Assembly: GCF_014905175.1 (NCBI RefSeq)
Contig: NC_057792.1
Span: 20,094,963 to 20,158,962, forward strand
Direction: 5' to 3'
DNA length: 64,000 nucleotides
From: Aphidius gifuensis
Taxonomy: Eukaryota > Arthropoda > Insecta > Hymenoptera > Braconidae
Under the pieces are notes generated by a model. The model was not told the DNA's origin. It made no database searches and saw nothing but the letters and a program-made list of their open reading frames with translations. The translations under genes were made by a program, and so were the position numbers. Shown piece by piece: positions 25,801-38,200 of this stretch. How positions within the stretch are numbered: the stretch's first letter is position 1; every line of letters starts with the position of its first letter.

Positions 25801-27917
25801 ATATCACAATTATTTTAATGATAATATAAATAAATAATTAATAAATATCATTGTTTACAGATTGAGAAAAAAGAACGTGTTCATTTTTATTTATTTATGC
25901 TAGATGTACATAGTAAAATTCATCAAGTTAAAAAAACAATAAAACGTGTTTATAGTAGTACAAAACTTTGACCATTTGATCCAATACCACTAGTTGCTGA
26001 TATGATTATTGAAAAATCATAGCTATTATGTTTTGATAAATTTCAGACAAGATAAAATTAAATTTATAAAAAATCATGATGAATTAAAAACATTAAATTT
26101 AATATTTGATAATCATAGGTAACTGATATTGCTGGTATCTTAATAAAAAAAAATACCAAGCACAAGCAAGAGACTAAAGAAAAGATGAAACTAAGAAATT
26201 AATGCAGCAAAAGGAATTATGTGGTACAAGCCTTATCAACTCCTTATAGCTACATTTTTTTCTTCAGATACTGCTTGTTCTTGGTATTTTAATTTATTAT
26301 AATGTATTAATTCAATTTTATTTGTTAAATAAATGAGAAAAATTCCAAGGACAAACAATAGCCAAAGAAAAAATCGAGCAAAAGAATTAATGCAGCCAGA
26401 AAAATAATTGGATAGGCAGCATTAATTTCAGAACTCCATTTTTTCCTTGGCCTCTGCTTGTCTTTGGTATTTATTATTTAGTAAACAAATAAAATTATAG
26501 CAATATATTTTAATAAAAAAATAAGCAAGCAGTGGAAAGAAGTGGTGGAGGAGCAAGGAATTAATGCTGCTTACCACATAATTTCTTTGGTCACATCAAT
26601 TCCTTATCTTTGGTCTAATAGTAGCATTTCCATTTTCCAACTGAATCATCTGGGTCTTGTATTTTGATAAAATTTTTACCCAATATCAATTTAGTATAAA
26701 ACTGAATCAAGTTTATAATTTTATACAGTATATAAATAAAATTTCTCTTTGTAATCCACTTTCATATAAATCATCTCTGTTTATGTAACAATATGTTAAT
26801 GATTGCAATAATTACACGATCAAATAATTCAGTAAATAATGGTTTCAATATCGTTGCATCAGCATCATCAAAACATATATTAGCCATGATTTTCAATAAT
26901 CATATCAGCAACTAGTGGTATTGGATCAAATGGTCAAAGTTTTGTACTACTATAAACACGTTTTATTTTTTTAACTTGATGAATTTTACTATGTACATCT
27001 AGCATAAATAATAAAAATGAACACGTTCTTTTTCTTTTCTGTAAACAATGATATTTATTAATTATTTATTTATATTATCATTAAAATAATTGTGATATAA
27101 ATTATCTTACAACAATCCAAAGAGATCCATCAGCATGTTTTTTCATCACCATACAAATACAAATCCGTATTATTTATTCCAAATTATTTATTTAACATTA
27201 ATAAAAAACATTATCATAAAAATAATGAAAACAGTAGCTAAAGCAAAGCTTAAAGAATTGATGTGATTATAAAGAAATTACCTATATGGTAAGCAACATT
27301 AATTCTTTAGTTTATCTTTCTTACTGACACTGTTTGTCCTTATTTTATTAAAATAAATTGCTTTAATTTTATTTGTTAAATAAATAATGTATTATGTGTT
27401 GTATTATTTTTACATAATGAAGGAATCTCTAACTGAGCTAACAAAAGCCGCTAGCGTCTAGCGTCATCACCGGCAGAAAAACGTACTGACTTACCTGTTC
27501 CAACACAGCTACACAACGTCACAGATTACCCTCCTTGTTAAACTCCATGCTTCATCAGAATTTAATAATTTTATTATTTAACCAATTGCTAAATTTATGA
27601 AATAATTAAATATATACCTAATTACACCGGTGTTAAAAATTACAGAAAATTAATAAAAATACAGTATCCCTATTTTATCTCTATATTTTTTAAGATTGAA
27701 TTTTTTATTTTTTTTATCGTTTTGGGGTGAATCATTCTTGACCCGCAAGTCGCAACATTTGACCAACAATACCAACCCAGATGTTAATAATTAAATTAAA
27801 AAATAAATTACAAATTATAAATAAAAAAAAATTAATACAAATAATTATTAATTACAAAAATTCAAGTTGTTTATTTATTTTTCCAAGTTGATATCAATAC
27901 GCATGCGCATCCGCCAT
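22898..27917 (-). CDS. AAA-ATPase-like protein with lysine-rich N-terminus and degenerate nuclease tail, copy B
   Basis: Coding exons 25168-24616, 24514-24461 and 24370-22898 join in frame. No in-frame ATG opens the 25168 exon. A 17-nt exon at 27917-27901 (ATGGCGGATGCGCATGC, phase 2) would supply Met and restore frame, giving about 698 aa; that first exon is a hypothesis. The second exon is very Lys-rich and has three copies of a unit like LIGPVKKKSK, LVAPVKRKLK and LVVPIKNKSQ, so nuclear localisation is likely. The last exon has the PF09820 features: YYVDKT, Walker A TRPRRFGKSVML, Walker B VVILIDEYDEPLY. The C-terminal nuclease motif reads SQLN where active relatives have E-x-K. A tandem GTAAGTTAAC duplication at about 24452-24472 offers two donors. 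Strongly similar to copy A, so a tandem duplicate. Function unknown. Confidence 0.72.
26151..26290. repeat. ~140 bp near-palindrome inside the foldback spacer (unit 1)
   Basis: Begins AATACCAAGCACAAGCA and ends with its near complement TGCTTGTTCTTGGTATT. The core contains GAAATTAATGCAGC. It resembles a small MITE. Confidence 0.55.
26341..26474. repeat. ~134 bp near-palindrome inside the foldback spacer (unit 2)
   Basis: Begins TCCAAGGACAAACAATAGCC and ends with a near complement (GGCCTCTGCTTGTCTTTGG). The core AAGAATTAATGCAGCC is shared with unit 1 and with the arms of the large foldback. Confidence 0.55.
26513..26675. repeat. Third related repeat unit in the foldback spacer
   Basis: Contains GGAATTAATGCTGCTTACCA, nearly the same as the sequence at about 25579 in the left arm and, inverted, at about 27280-27310 in the right arm. 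Its end symmetry is weaker than in units 1 and 2. Confidence 0.4.
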
Positions 27918-28034
27918 TATAATTTGTTATTATGATGATTATTATGTCATTTTGGTAAAGAATCACCTGGCAAATTTACAGGTCTTGATAATATATAAAA
28001 ATTTAATTTAATAAATAAAATAACAAACTTCAAA
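27918..28034. promoter_or_regulatory. Probable divergent promoter of copy B and DAPIT
   Basis: Only about 117 bp separate the proposed ATG of copy B (minus, 27917) from the ATG of DAPIT (plus, 28035). The flank near 27900-27920 (GCATGCGCATCCGCCAT) is GC-rich for this region, as expected of a housekeeping promoter shared by two genes. Confidence 0.4.
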
Positions 28035-28334
28035 ATGTCACATGAAGGTGAAAAATTAACCGGTATCCATAAATTTTTAAACAGTACGACAATGGAAGGT
28101 CGTGCAAATGTAAGTCATTGATTTAAAAAAAAAAAAATTTCATTACTGCTCTCATAACCTTAACTTTTATTTAATGTAATTTTTTTTTCTTGTTAATATA
28201 TTACCTTATACAATGATAATAATTTATAATTATATGTGTTATTCCAGGTTGCAAAATTAACACTTGGTGTTTTGGGTCTTGGCATTGCATATTTGGTATT
28301 TAAACCAAAAAAAACAAAAACTCCAACTCAATAA
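28035..28334 (+). CDS. ATP5MK: ATP synthase membrane subunit DAPIT (USMG5 / subunit k)
   Basis: Two exons (28035-28109 and 28248-28334) encode 53 aa starting MSHEGEKLTGIHKFLNST. The pattern TGI-K-FLNS-T--GR-N followed by one membrane helix (LTLGVLGLGIAYLVF) and a short basic tail (KPKKTKT) is that of DAPIT. This is a small inner-membrane subunit that supports ATP synthase dimerisation in mitochondria. Length fits the family (human about 58 aa). Both exons are too short for ordinary ORF calling. Intron 138 bp, phase 0, with a GTAAG donor and TTCCAG acceptor. Confidence 0.9.
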
Positions 28335-31300
28335 GAAATATCAATCATCGGGATGTAGCCTATCAAATGATGTAAATTATGTAACAACATCTAAATTTTC
28401 TTTTTGTCTCGTCAAAAATAAATACTTTACCGATATTAATTATCAAATTTTATTACTGTTCTTATTTTTTTTTCGATAATTTTTGTATATTCCTATGATA
28501 CTTGTTTGACATATTGATGTATTTTTTTTTTTATTTAAATCACTATTTACAAGTTGTATTGATTTGTCACCTTGTCTACAAGCTAGTAATTCTCAAATTA
28601 TCCAACTACATTTATAAAAATTAAAACATTTATAAAAATCAAAATTTCAAATAAATTTAAAATTAAATCCAATAAACCATTTTTAATTTTTACCAGTGGA
28701 AAAAGAGCTAATGACATTAATTGTCAATTTTTTTTTGATAACAAGTTAGCTAAATACCTGGAAAAAAAAATACAATTATTTTTTGTTTGTCTAATTGAAA
28801 TGTTGTTCTATTAGAGGATTTTGATTCGAAATAATTTCTAATGTTGATTCTTGATTTTTGTTGGCTTGGAGAAAAATTCATCAACATCTATTTTACAATC
28901 CCTGACATTGGGATTGATAGTTGGACCCTTTGAACCTTTAGAAAATAATAAAAAAATATTTTTCGTTATGTATTTTAGCTACAATAGAAATATTAAATTT
29001 ATAAAAAAATTATTTCACTTTGAAACAATATTAATTCAAAGAAATTTGTTAAAGAAAAAAACAACTGGAGTTTATTACAAATTGCAATAAAATATTTATC
29101 TATTTTTTTAAATAATTTAATATATTAACAAATTAAATAAAAATAATTTAAAATTCATTATTTTCAATTTTGAATACAAAGTATAATTTAAATTATTTAA
29201 TAATTTTTATGATCTATTGTAGCACGACTGACAATGATGATAAATTACAGCATATAAATTTTGATTGGTTAATCCAAGAAATAGTTAAACGACAAAATTT
29301 AAAACTTTGCAAATTTTTAAGTTGTCCAGATATAATTTATCAACCTTGACTATCAAGAGGCTTGATATTAAATTTCCCGATCATCAATTTTCTCAATGAC
29401 CAATTACTAAAATATCTAAAAATATATCATATCACGTTGATGAATAGTTATTTGATAAAAATTCCAACAAGTCAGACAACATTAACATGATTATCATCTA
29501 GACATTATTATTTTTATTACAACTAAGATTCTCAGTTGCAATTTAATTTTAAACTGTAAATTTAATCCAAAAAAAAAAACTCAATATAACAGAAAAATTA
29601 CAAAAAATTATTTAATTTAAAAACCAATTAATAATAATTAAAATTAATTTGATAATTGGTTTAAAAAAAATCAAAATCACATGGAAAAAAAAATATTCCA
29701 ATCATAAATGAAGCAATTTTAAATCTGAAAAATATTTAAAAATTAATTTTCAATAATTTTAAAACAATATAATTATTAGCTATTTTAATTTGTATGTAAT
29801 TCTTTAGTTTATTAGCACAAATATAATCAAGCCAAATTGTATTTAAGGCCGTACATAATATTTTCCCATAATAGTTATTAAACAGGAAAATAATTCAAAT
29901 TATTTTGATGCTTCTCGTAATACAATTTATATCTCATCTTGAGTTTCTGTATTTGTTAATATTAATATATGACATACATTAAAACAATAATAAATATTTT
30001 TAAAAATATTAAATTGTTCATTGTTTTGCATCATCATTTATATGAAAATTTTTGGCAATTGATTGTGGTTCAATAATTATTCAATATTGATACCTCATTT
30101 ACCCAACACATTTGGGTCACTCTAACGATTATCTCAAACGAAAAAAAAAATAATATAATATAATATAAAACAGAATATAATTTAACAAGAACACGAGGTA
30201 GATGATTGTTGATTTTATTTATTTTAATCATCTTCATCGTGTCCAAATAACACTTTATATTTTTTTTTATTTTTTAAAACAACTGCCTGGTAATAGACTC
30301 ATCATGGTTTTTTTAAAATTTGATGTGTATACACACACTGACCTGCATGATGATTATGTATGTGTTTACAATTGATACATTATTATCATAAAAATAATGT
30401 TTTATATTATCATAATGAAACAAATGATATTATTGAAGACACATTCACTTGTTTTATAATCATCTTGTAATATTTAAACTTAAAAATTTGTACGAGATTA
30501 TAGTATTTCCCAGGTGGTTATTTAAAAAATTATATTTTTCATTATATTTTTTGTTTTGTCTATTTAACGGTCATTTAATTATTTATTATTTTAATTAAAT
30601 TTTTAAATTTTTCATGATAAATAATCATACATTTCTATTACAATTATTATTTCATTCATTCGTCTATTTTCTTTTTCGAAATAAAAACAATTTAACATAA
30701 AAATTTAGTTGAATTTTATATGAAATTATTGATATTATGTTGAAGTATAGTAACTATATAGTAACGTAAAACACAATATATTTTTTATGTATTATTAAAC
30801 ATTAAATATTGATTTGAAAAAAAAAAAAAAGAAAAAATGTAATTTTCAGTATTATTTTCTTCAACTATTGTACACGAGTTTATGATAATCGTGACTAGAG
30901 TCAGGAAATTTGCATTTTGAAAACAGCAACAACAACATCAACAACAACAACGCTATTTATTATTATTATTTTTGTTTGTAATTGTAATTTATAATTAATA
31001 TTTATTATACATCAAAAAGCAAAATTCCCGAGACTATTTTTTTTTTTCATTATTCTACATACAATAATACAATACACATTATTATTTTTTTTTTATCGGG
31101 AATAAACTGGAGTGAATACGAGAACAATAATAACAAATACAATATGAATTGATGAAATTTAGTTACATAATTATCAAATTTAAACAAAAAAAAATAATAA
31201 TAAATTTTATCACTGAAAATACTAATGATTTATAAAAAAAATTTAATGTTTAATTTTAATTTTCAATCTTTATCAACAACAACAAAAAATTACTATTATT

Positions 31301-32279
31301 ATTATTAAAACTAAATTAATTAATTCAGTCAATTATTCATATATATTATTCGGAGTTCAACAAGTTAATTGAAACAAAAAAAAAAAAACAAAAAAATGTA
31401 CAAAAATTTATGATAATAATAATTTATATATTTTGTTCATTTTTTTTTTGTTTATTTTCTTTTTTTTTTTTTTTTGAAATAAATATGTGAATTATTATCC
31501 ATCTTGAAACCCGGCTTCAATAAGGAATAAGGCCAAATTATGTCAATAATAACAAAAAAAAAAAATAAAAGAAAAAAAATGAAACAAAAAATTAATTGTT
31601 AATAGTAGTTATAATAATTGATAATACATAATCATGCGATATTCATGATAAGACTAGAGACGATCATTTATCAAGTCGAGTCATGTGATTTTTTTTTTTA
31701 TAATTTATAAATAATAATGATTATCATTTAAATCAGTATGTATTATTACAAAAATTTATCTTAAACTAAGCACCTCGTTGTTGAGACAAATATGTTGTTT
31801 TAATTATTCGTTTTTCGACTTATTATTATGGAGTAATTGTTTTTATTTTTAATGTTTAAATAGTCATTAGGTACGCGAAGATAATTTTTTATTTTAATAA
31901 TAATAATTTGTGAAACTGGGATATTTCTTTTGTTCCTTGTTTGATAAATTTTCTACTACTCAATTCGAAATTAAATTTACACATTTGTTAACCGTAAAGC
32001 CATATCACGCATTTAATACTATTCTGTTATACATATTTTTAAAACAAAAAAGTATGAGACCAACTATCCATTTGTTTTTTTAAATTTGTTCTTAAACATT
32101 TTTGTTTTTTACGGTTATTTATATATAGTATTTTAAATTAAATTTTCACAGATAATAACAAGACAAAGACATTTTTAATTAATCACTGGCAGTATTGTGA
32201 GTAATGACTTGAAAAAAAAAAAATTAATAATAAATAAATAAATCAAGATATAAATTTAGTAACTATTAATGTTAATAAA
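28335..32279. other. AT-rich intergenic region, mostly sky 3' UTR and flank
   Basis: Between DAPIT and the stop of skywalker. It contains DAPIT's 3' UTR and probably a long skywalker 3' UTR, with simple repeats (CAACAACAA near 30925; many A/T runs). A short open stretch at about 29225-29350 looks coding-like but is not recognised. No RNA gene seen. Confidence 0.55.
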
Positions 32280-35200
32280 CTAGGCTCCAGCAAAACCATA
32301 AACTTCTAGTACACGAATTTCGAAATCACCGGATGCACACAGAGGAGGATTGTTGAATGTCGAGCATCGATCTGTTTTACCAAAACGTATGTTTTCGTCC
32401 ATCCAAATTGCTTGTCCATCACTGGAAAAAAATTTTTTTAACATATTATTATTGAGCAACAAGTGTCGAATAAAAAACAAACATAGAAAAACTATTTTAC
32501 AGCTTAAATTTTTACATTATTAACGAAATAATTCTACACGTAAATTTCGAAATGATAATTATTATTAATAAAAAATTAACCAATCTTAATTAATTTTTTA
32601 TTAAATTAATTGTTGGTAATTGTAAAAGACACTTACCCTCCACCAATTGTTATCATTTTAGCATCAGCAGCCATAAATAATTCAGCTGAATGATGCATTC
32701 TTGAATCAGTGTGTGATGAGTCCATTCCAACCCAAGGATATTTTGCACGTTCTGGATATAAACTAAACAGGAATGTTTCGCCCGTACCAAAATAAGCTTG
32801 TCTTTGTCCTTTGTCATCTTTTAAATTTCTTTCACACCATCTTGTAGAACAGTAGGCACCAAATACCTTATCAAACAAAAAAAATAGATAAATAAATTAT
32901 TTAATTTAAATTTATAATTTTAAAATGAATTAACAAATTTTACCTCATTGTTGCAAGTTTTAATCATTAGTAATGTAGGCTCGTGTTGTTCAACTCTTAC
33001 GTAGAATGTCGTTAATGAACATCCATGTTCCTCAGTTGTATAAAGTAGTATTGGTTGATACATTGTTATTCTCACTGGCAGCCATGACCAAAGTGTAAAT
33101 AACTATTGTAAAAATTCAACAAAATTATATATTAGAATATTTATTAATTTTTTTACATCTTAAAACACACACATGGGATAAATATTTACATATTTTTTTT
33201 ATTATTTATCTCATGATATACATATTATTCATGCATCATCAAATGCTGAATAATTTTTCTTCATCAATTTTTTATTTTTACAGCATTTGATATTACGTTA
33301 ATAAATCATTTTTTTCTCCAGCAAAAAAAAAAAAATAACTCGCTAAATTTACAATGGAGAATAGAAAAAAATTATCGTTGATGATGATCACTTGAAATTG
33401 CTTGGTTATTTTTTTATTTGTGGAGTTGAAAATTTTTTTTTAACGAATTATGTATCTATTCATTCTGAGGTGTGTTTATTTATTTTCTATTTAATTAATA
33501 CGTGAAAATATTTTTTCTTTTACTTGAAGAGAAACATTTCGATTAATTTTTCATACTGGTAAAAAAAAATTTCGAAACTGTGTTAAAATTTACAGAGGTG
33601 TTTGTCTTGTTCAGTATGATAATTTAAATAATATTTTCATGTGTTAATTGAATGAAAAATTTGGGGTTTACATACTTCTGGAAAATTTTATTTTATAGAT
33701 CAACACACCCCGATGAATAAATACATAAGTATGACAAATCAGGGCTTTGGATTTTGCCTCACTATCTTGGATTGTCACTGTCGAAACAAATTATTAATTC
33801 AAAGGGAATTTTTCGATTCAATATAAAATTCGAAATTTGAAAAATTGATATACCTAAATTCGATTTGATTTATAAATAATAATAATAATCAAAGTTGAAA
33901 ATAAGAAAAAAAAAATTAAGTTGAATTTAATATTTTTAGAGAATTTGAAGGTTTAAAGATAAAATTAGTTGCGAAAAAATCCAACACAGTGAGACGTAAA
34001 TAAAAGCCCTGATAAATCAAAATTGGTATGATAAATATTTAATAGAATAAAGGCTTATTTTGTCATGCAAATAAAAAAATAAATAGCATTGTTTAAAAAG
34101 TTAATTTAAATTTTGAAAATTAAGAAAAGATTTGCCCATAATAAGTTTTTCTCAATGCTATTCTTTTTCATAAAAAAACCTTAGACTTATAATTCATATT
34201 TCCTTTTTTTTTTATCGTAAAAAAATACTAAAATGCATAATTGAAAGAAAAATAATTAACAATGTTTACATAATAAATTTTAAATTGAAAAAAAGAACGA
34301 AAAAATTTTAAAATTAGCTTCAAATTTAAATAATCTAAACGCGATTGAAAAAAATAATAATTACAACTAAATAAATTAAATTTTTACTTGTAAAAAAAAA
34401 AAAAAATAATAGTAATTTAAAAGGAAAAGAGACTAGGAAAAATTTTAGTGTCAAATTGAAAAATCAGTAGTGAGAAAAGTGATGAATTTTCCCTTTGACA
34501 CTAAAATTTATCGTCACACTTTCATTAAAAATATTTTTAATAATTTATAAATTGTTTAGTTTTGTATTAATAAACGTGTAAAAAACAAAAAAATTTCAAA
34601 AATAATATATAGATAAATAAATTCATAATTTACATGCGACAAGTATAAATTTCATACAAAAAAATTATAAAAAAAAGCAGACATTTAATAAACAAAAACA
34701 ATTTAAATCATGCATCATGCAATAAAATTCAATTCAACATATTCTTATCCATAAAATAAAAAAATTATATATAAATATTTTAAGTATAAATAATGACATT
34801 TTAAAACTAGAACGTAAATTTTAAAACCTTAAAAAAAAAAAAACTATAAATCGATCATGATAATGACAGTCAACAATTATTCACTTCAATTTTTTTTGGC
34901 CAAAAATACAAAATTATATATAATATTTTGGCAAACAGGCTCCATGGCTTTTTAAAATATAAAAATATTTTTTTTATTTAAAAAATATATCGCAAATAAT
35001 ATCAACTAGTAAGCATATTACGCAGATAAATATTTATTCAATCGAAACGGCTTCATAAAAATTATACAAACTATTTGAATGAAAAAAAAAAAGAAATATA
35101 ATTTTCTATAAATTACAATATCGACATGCTCAAACAGCTAAAAAAAATTCTTCAAATTTTAAATATTTTCTCCCAGCTATTATTTACATAATTATTGTAA

Positions 35201-38200
35201 TTTATCGAGGATCTCCACGAAGAAAATGTACTTACATCAGGCACATCTAAGATCTGGGAGTTTACCATCTGTATGGGATATACGCCCATTGATAGTGCTC
35301 GCGGCCCAGGACTGTGTGCACCCTATCAATCCATCACCAAAACCCGTCACAAAAAATTCACATTTTTTGTGTTTTAATTATATATTTTTTTTGTTTTTTT
35401 ATTAACGTCCAATCCAGATTACGCAGCATGACAGTAAGACAATAAATATAAGACCGTTGTTTATGTTAAAAATTCATATTTGGTTTATCATTTCATAATT
35501 ATTCTGTTGACTTGATGACGTTGAAAATATATTATAAATTTAAAAAATTTTCATATTGACAGATAAATCATTTAAAAATCTTTTTTTCACATTTAAAAAA
35601 TATTACGTTTCGAAAAAATGGATCAGTATAATTACGTGATTATTTTTTTCGAAAAAAAAAAAAATAAAACATACTAAAACATGGATTTTATAAACAACAT
35701 TTAACCAGTGAATTTTTTTTTCAGGTTTATAGTCAAGTTATTGATCATCAAAAAAAGACTTGAAAAAAATTTGTCACATCAATTAATCAAAAATGGTTTT
35801 TTTATAATTTGACACCAAGCTCTAGGGTTACAAATTATATGCTTAGTTTGATCGTGAAACAAAGTATTTATATTGATTTGTTGTTTTTTCTTGACAAATT
35901 TTATAGTACGAGAAGCCCTTTAAATTCTCCCTCTTTTGTAAAATCCAAATTATTGATTAGCCTATATTTTTTCCGTTTTTATTATTTTTTTTTTCTATAT
36001 TTATTGCTGTCTTAATATCACCGAATTTAAAAGCTGATGTTTTGTATATTTTTATAAATTTTATATGCTTTTTTTTCTAGTAAATAAATATTATTTAAAA
36101 TTCAACCGTTGAAATAAAAATAATGAAAATAATGTCCTGTATTATAGAACACAAATATTTAAAATATATAAAAATTTGTAATCGCATCAACAATAAAAAA
36201 AAAACCTTTATAATTTTTTAAATAAAACTTTTTTGATTGTTTTTTTTTTTTATTGAAATAATCTGCAATTTACGGTAAACTTTTTTACAAGTTTCGAAAG
36301 GTAATAGGTAAGGGTATTGGAACGAGCAACATTTGACCTGCCTAATGATTTATCAAGGTGTGTAATAGCAGGTGTGAGAGTGACAGTGTTGTGTGCAAAA
36401 TTGATTTTAAATTAAAATTTTTAAAAATCAAGAATGCATTTTTAATGACAGGAATTTTGATCAACCAAATACCTCAAGCGTTAAACTGGGTCAAATCCAA
36501 TTTCGAAATCAATATTTGTAAAAATATTTCTCCACAAATTTTAGTAAAGAAATTATTGATTTTTTGTTATTCGAAATGAATTTTCGAAATTGATGGTATA
36601 TTTTATCTACCATTAGAAAAATTTGGAGTAATATTTTTCTAATATAGCTGAGTAAAATGTTAGTAATAAGTAGCTAAAAGCCAAATCCCTAGCTCACCCT
36701 ATATCAAAACTCCGTCCATTAAAAAAGCACCCCTATGAATAGTTTCAAAGTTTTTCAACTTTTTTTCCCTTATTGCTCATCCAATATCATCCCCTTAAAT
36801 AGTTAATATATTCTCATTGGCTTTTCGTTATGAAAAACTTTTGTATTCACGCGTCTTTATAAACCTTGAAGAGTTATTTTGAGAAAATACTTCAAGTTAT
36901 TGATTTTATTTAATCAATAACAAAATTTTCAAAGAATTTACCAAACTATTCTTGACACAATATGACGTCAGTAGTTTTTTTTTTTTGGGCAGGTACTTTG
37001 GTAGAGTAGCTTTTTGATATATTATTTTCAATTTAATTATTATCTAGAACAATATTCACAATATTTACTGAAAAATTTGGGGCATGTGAAACCAGCCAAT
37101 CAATGATCATTTATTTTTATATAATTTATATGCAATTTTGGCTTTATCTATCAATTGTTTGGCTGTTTTCACAATAACATGTAGTTTGCTTGTTAAGCTT
37201 TACGCGGGTTAAACGTTAAAATGAAAAGACCATTCAAATATTATAAAAGCACATTGGCAAAAATATTATAGACTTTTAATACTTTATAAATGAATTGTAA
37301 AAATGTTCGTAAAAATTTTTTATTATTTTGTTTACATGCTCCGGTGAAGCATCAATCAAGCAAAAATTTTTGATGAAAAATAAAAAATTCTCAAGACGTC
37401 AAATATTTTATTGACTAATAAATAAAAATATTTTCATGTAATTAAATTTAAATGACATAAAAACATGTGCTTTTTTAAATTGCAAAATATTTCTATAGCT
37501 AAGGAAAAAAATAGTAAAGATTTTTCGAAATGATTTCGACTGATGACCGAAAGAAAAATGCTCAATTAAATTTAGCTGTAGTATAATTTTTGAATGGCCC
37601 GAAACAATAGACAAAAAAAAATAATAGAACAGAAAGTGTTGTGAGTTATTTTCTATATAAAACAAACTAGCAGGATAAATAAACAAATAGTCCAAGGGCA
37701 AAAGATAGCAGCATAAAACTAAACGCCATATTTTCGATAAAGTATTAATTATACAATACCCTGTCTTTGTACGTGTCTTCGCACTCTTTCTGAAAACAAA
37801 TTAAAGCAGTGAGAAAATTTTATTCGCACTAACAAATAGATGAATGAAAAAGTGTGAAAAAAATAATAATAAATTAAGTAAAAAATGTTTAGGCGCGTTA
37901 TTAGTTTAATTTAACAAAAAAAAAAAAATTAAAAAAATAATTATTGCATTAAGATTAAAGTGGCAAAATGTGTGTTTAGTAACCTAAACTAAATGAGGCC
38001 CAATTTTATCCGTAAGTAAGTTTTATATTAGGATAAGATTGTGTAACAAGTAGACAGATTAATGTGTAAGTGTTTGTGGTATTTATTTTCAGCTATTATC
38101 AATTGATAATAAAAGATGCAACTAAATTTTTTGTTGCAAAAAAAATACGCGTAAATGTTCCTTAGCCAGGTGATTAAAGCAGCAATATATTGGCCCAAAA

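Larger units (their letters stand above)
25370..27560. mobile_element. Long foldback (inverted-repeat) element with captured exon-like sequence
   Basis: Two arms of about 650 nt face each other. The left (about 25377-26035) and right (about 26880-27555) match as reverse complements over long stretches: 25949-26010 matches the complement of 26895-26960, and 25579-25625 matches the complement of about 27260-27310. The outer ends are more diverged but share AAGGAGGGTAATCT. The left arm reads like an exon at 25861 onward (after TTTACAG) with a peptide KKERVHFYLFMLDVHSK and later PFDPIPLVADMIIE, broken by stops. The right arm continues it in part (LFTELFDRVIIAIINILL). No transposase was seen, so this is a non-autonomous foldback element. 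It sits in the proposed first intron of copy B, so it would be transcribed as a hairpin. Confidence 0.75.

Noticed and set aside
29225..29350. Open stretch of about 40 codons that looks coding-like
   Set aside because: No recognisable family, no ATG, a stop soon after, and it lies in the sky/DAPIT intergenic region.
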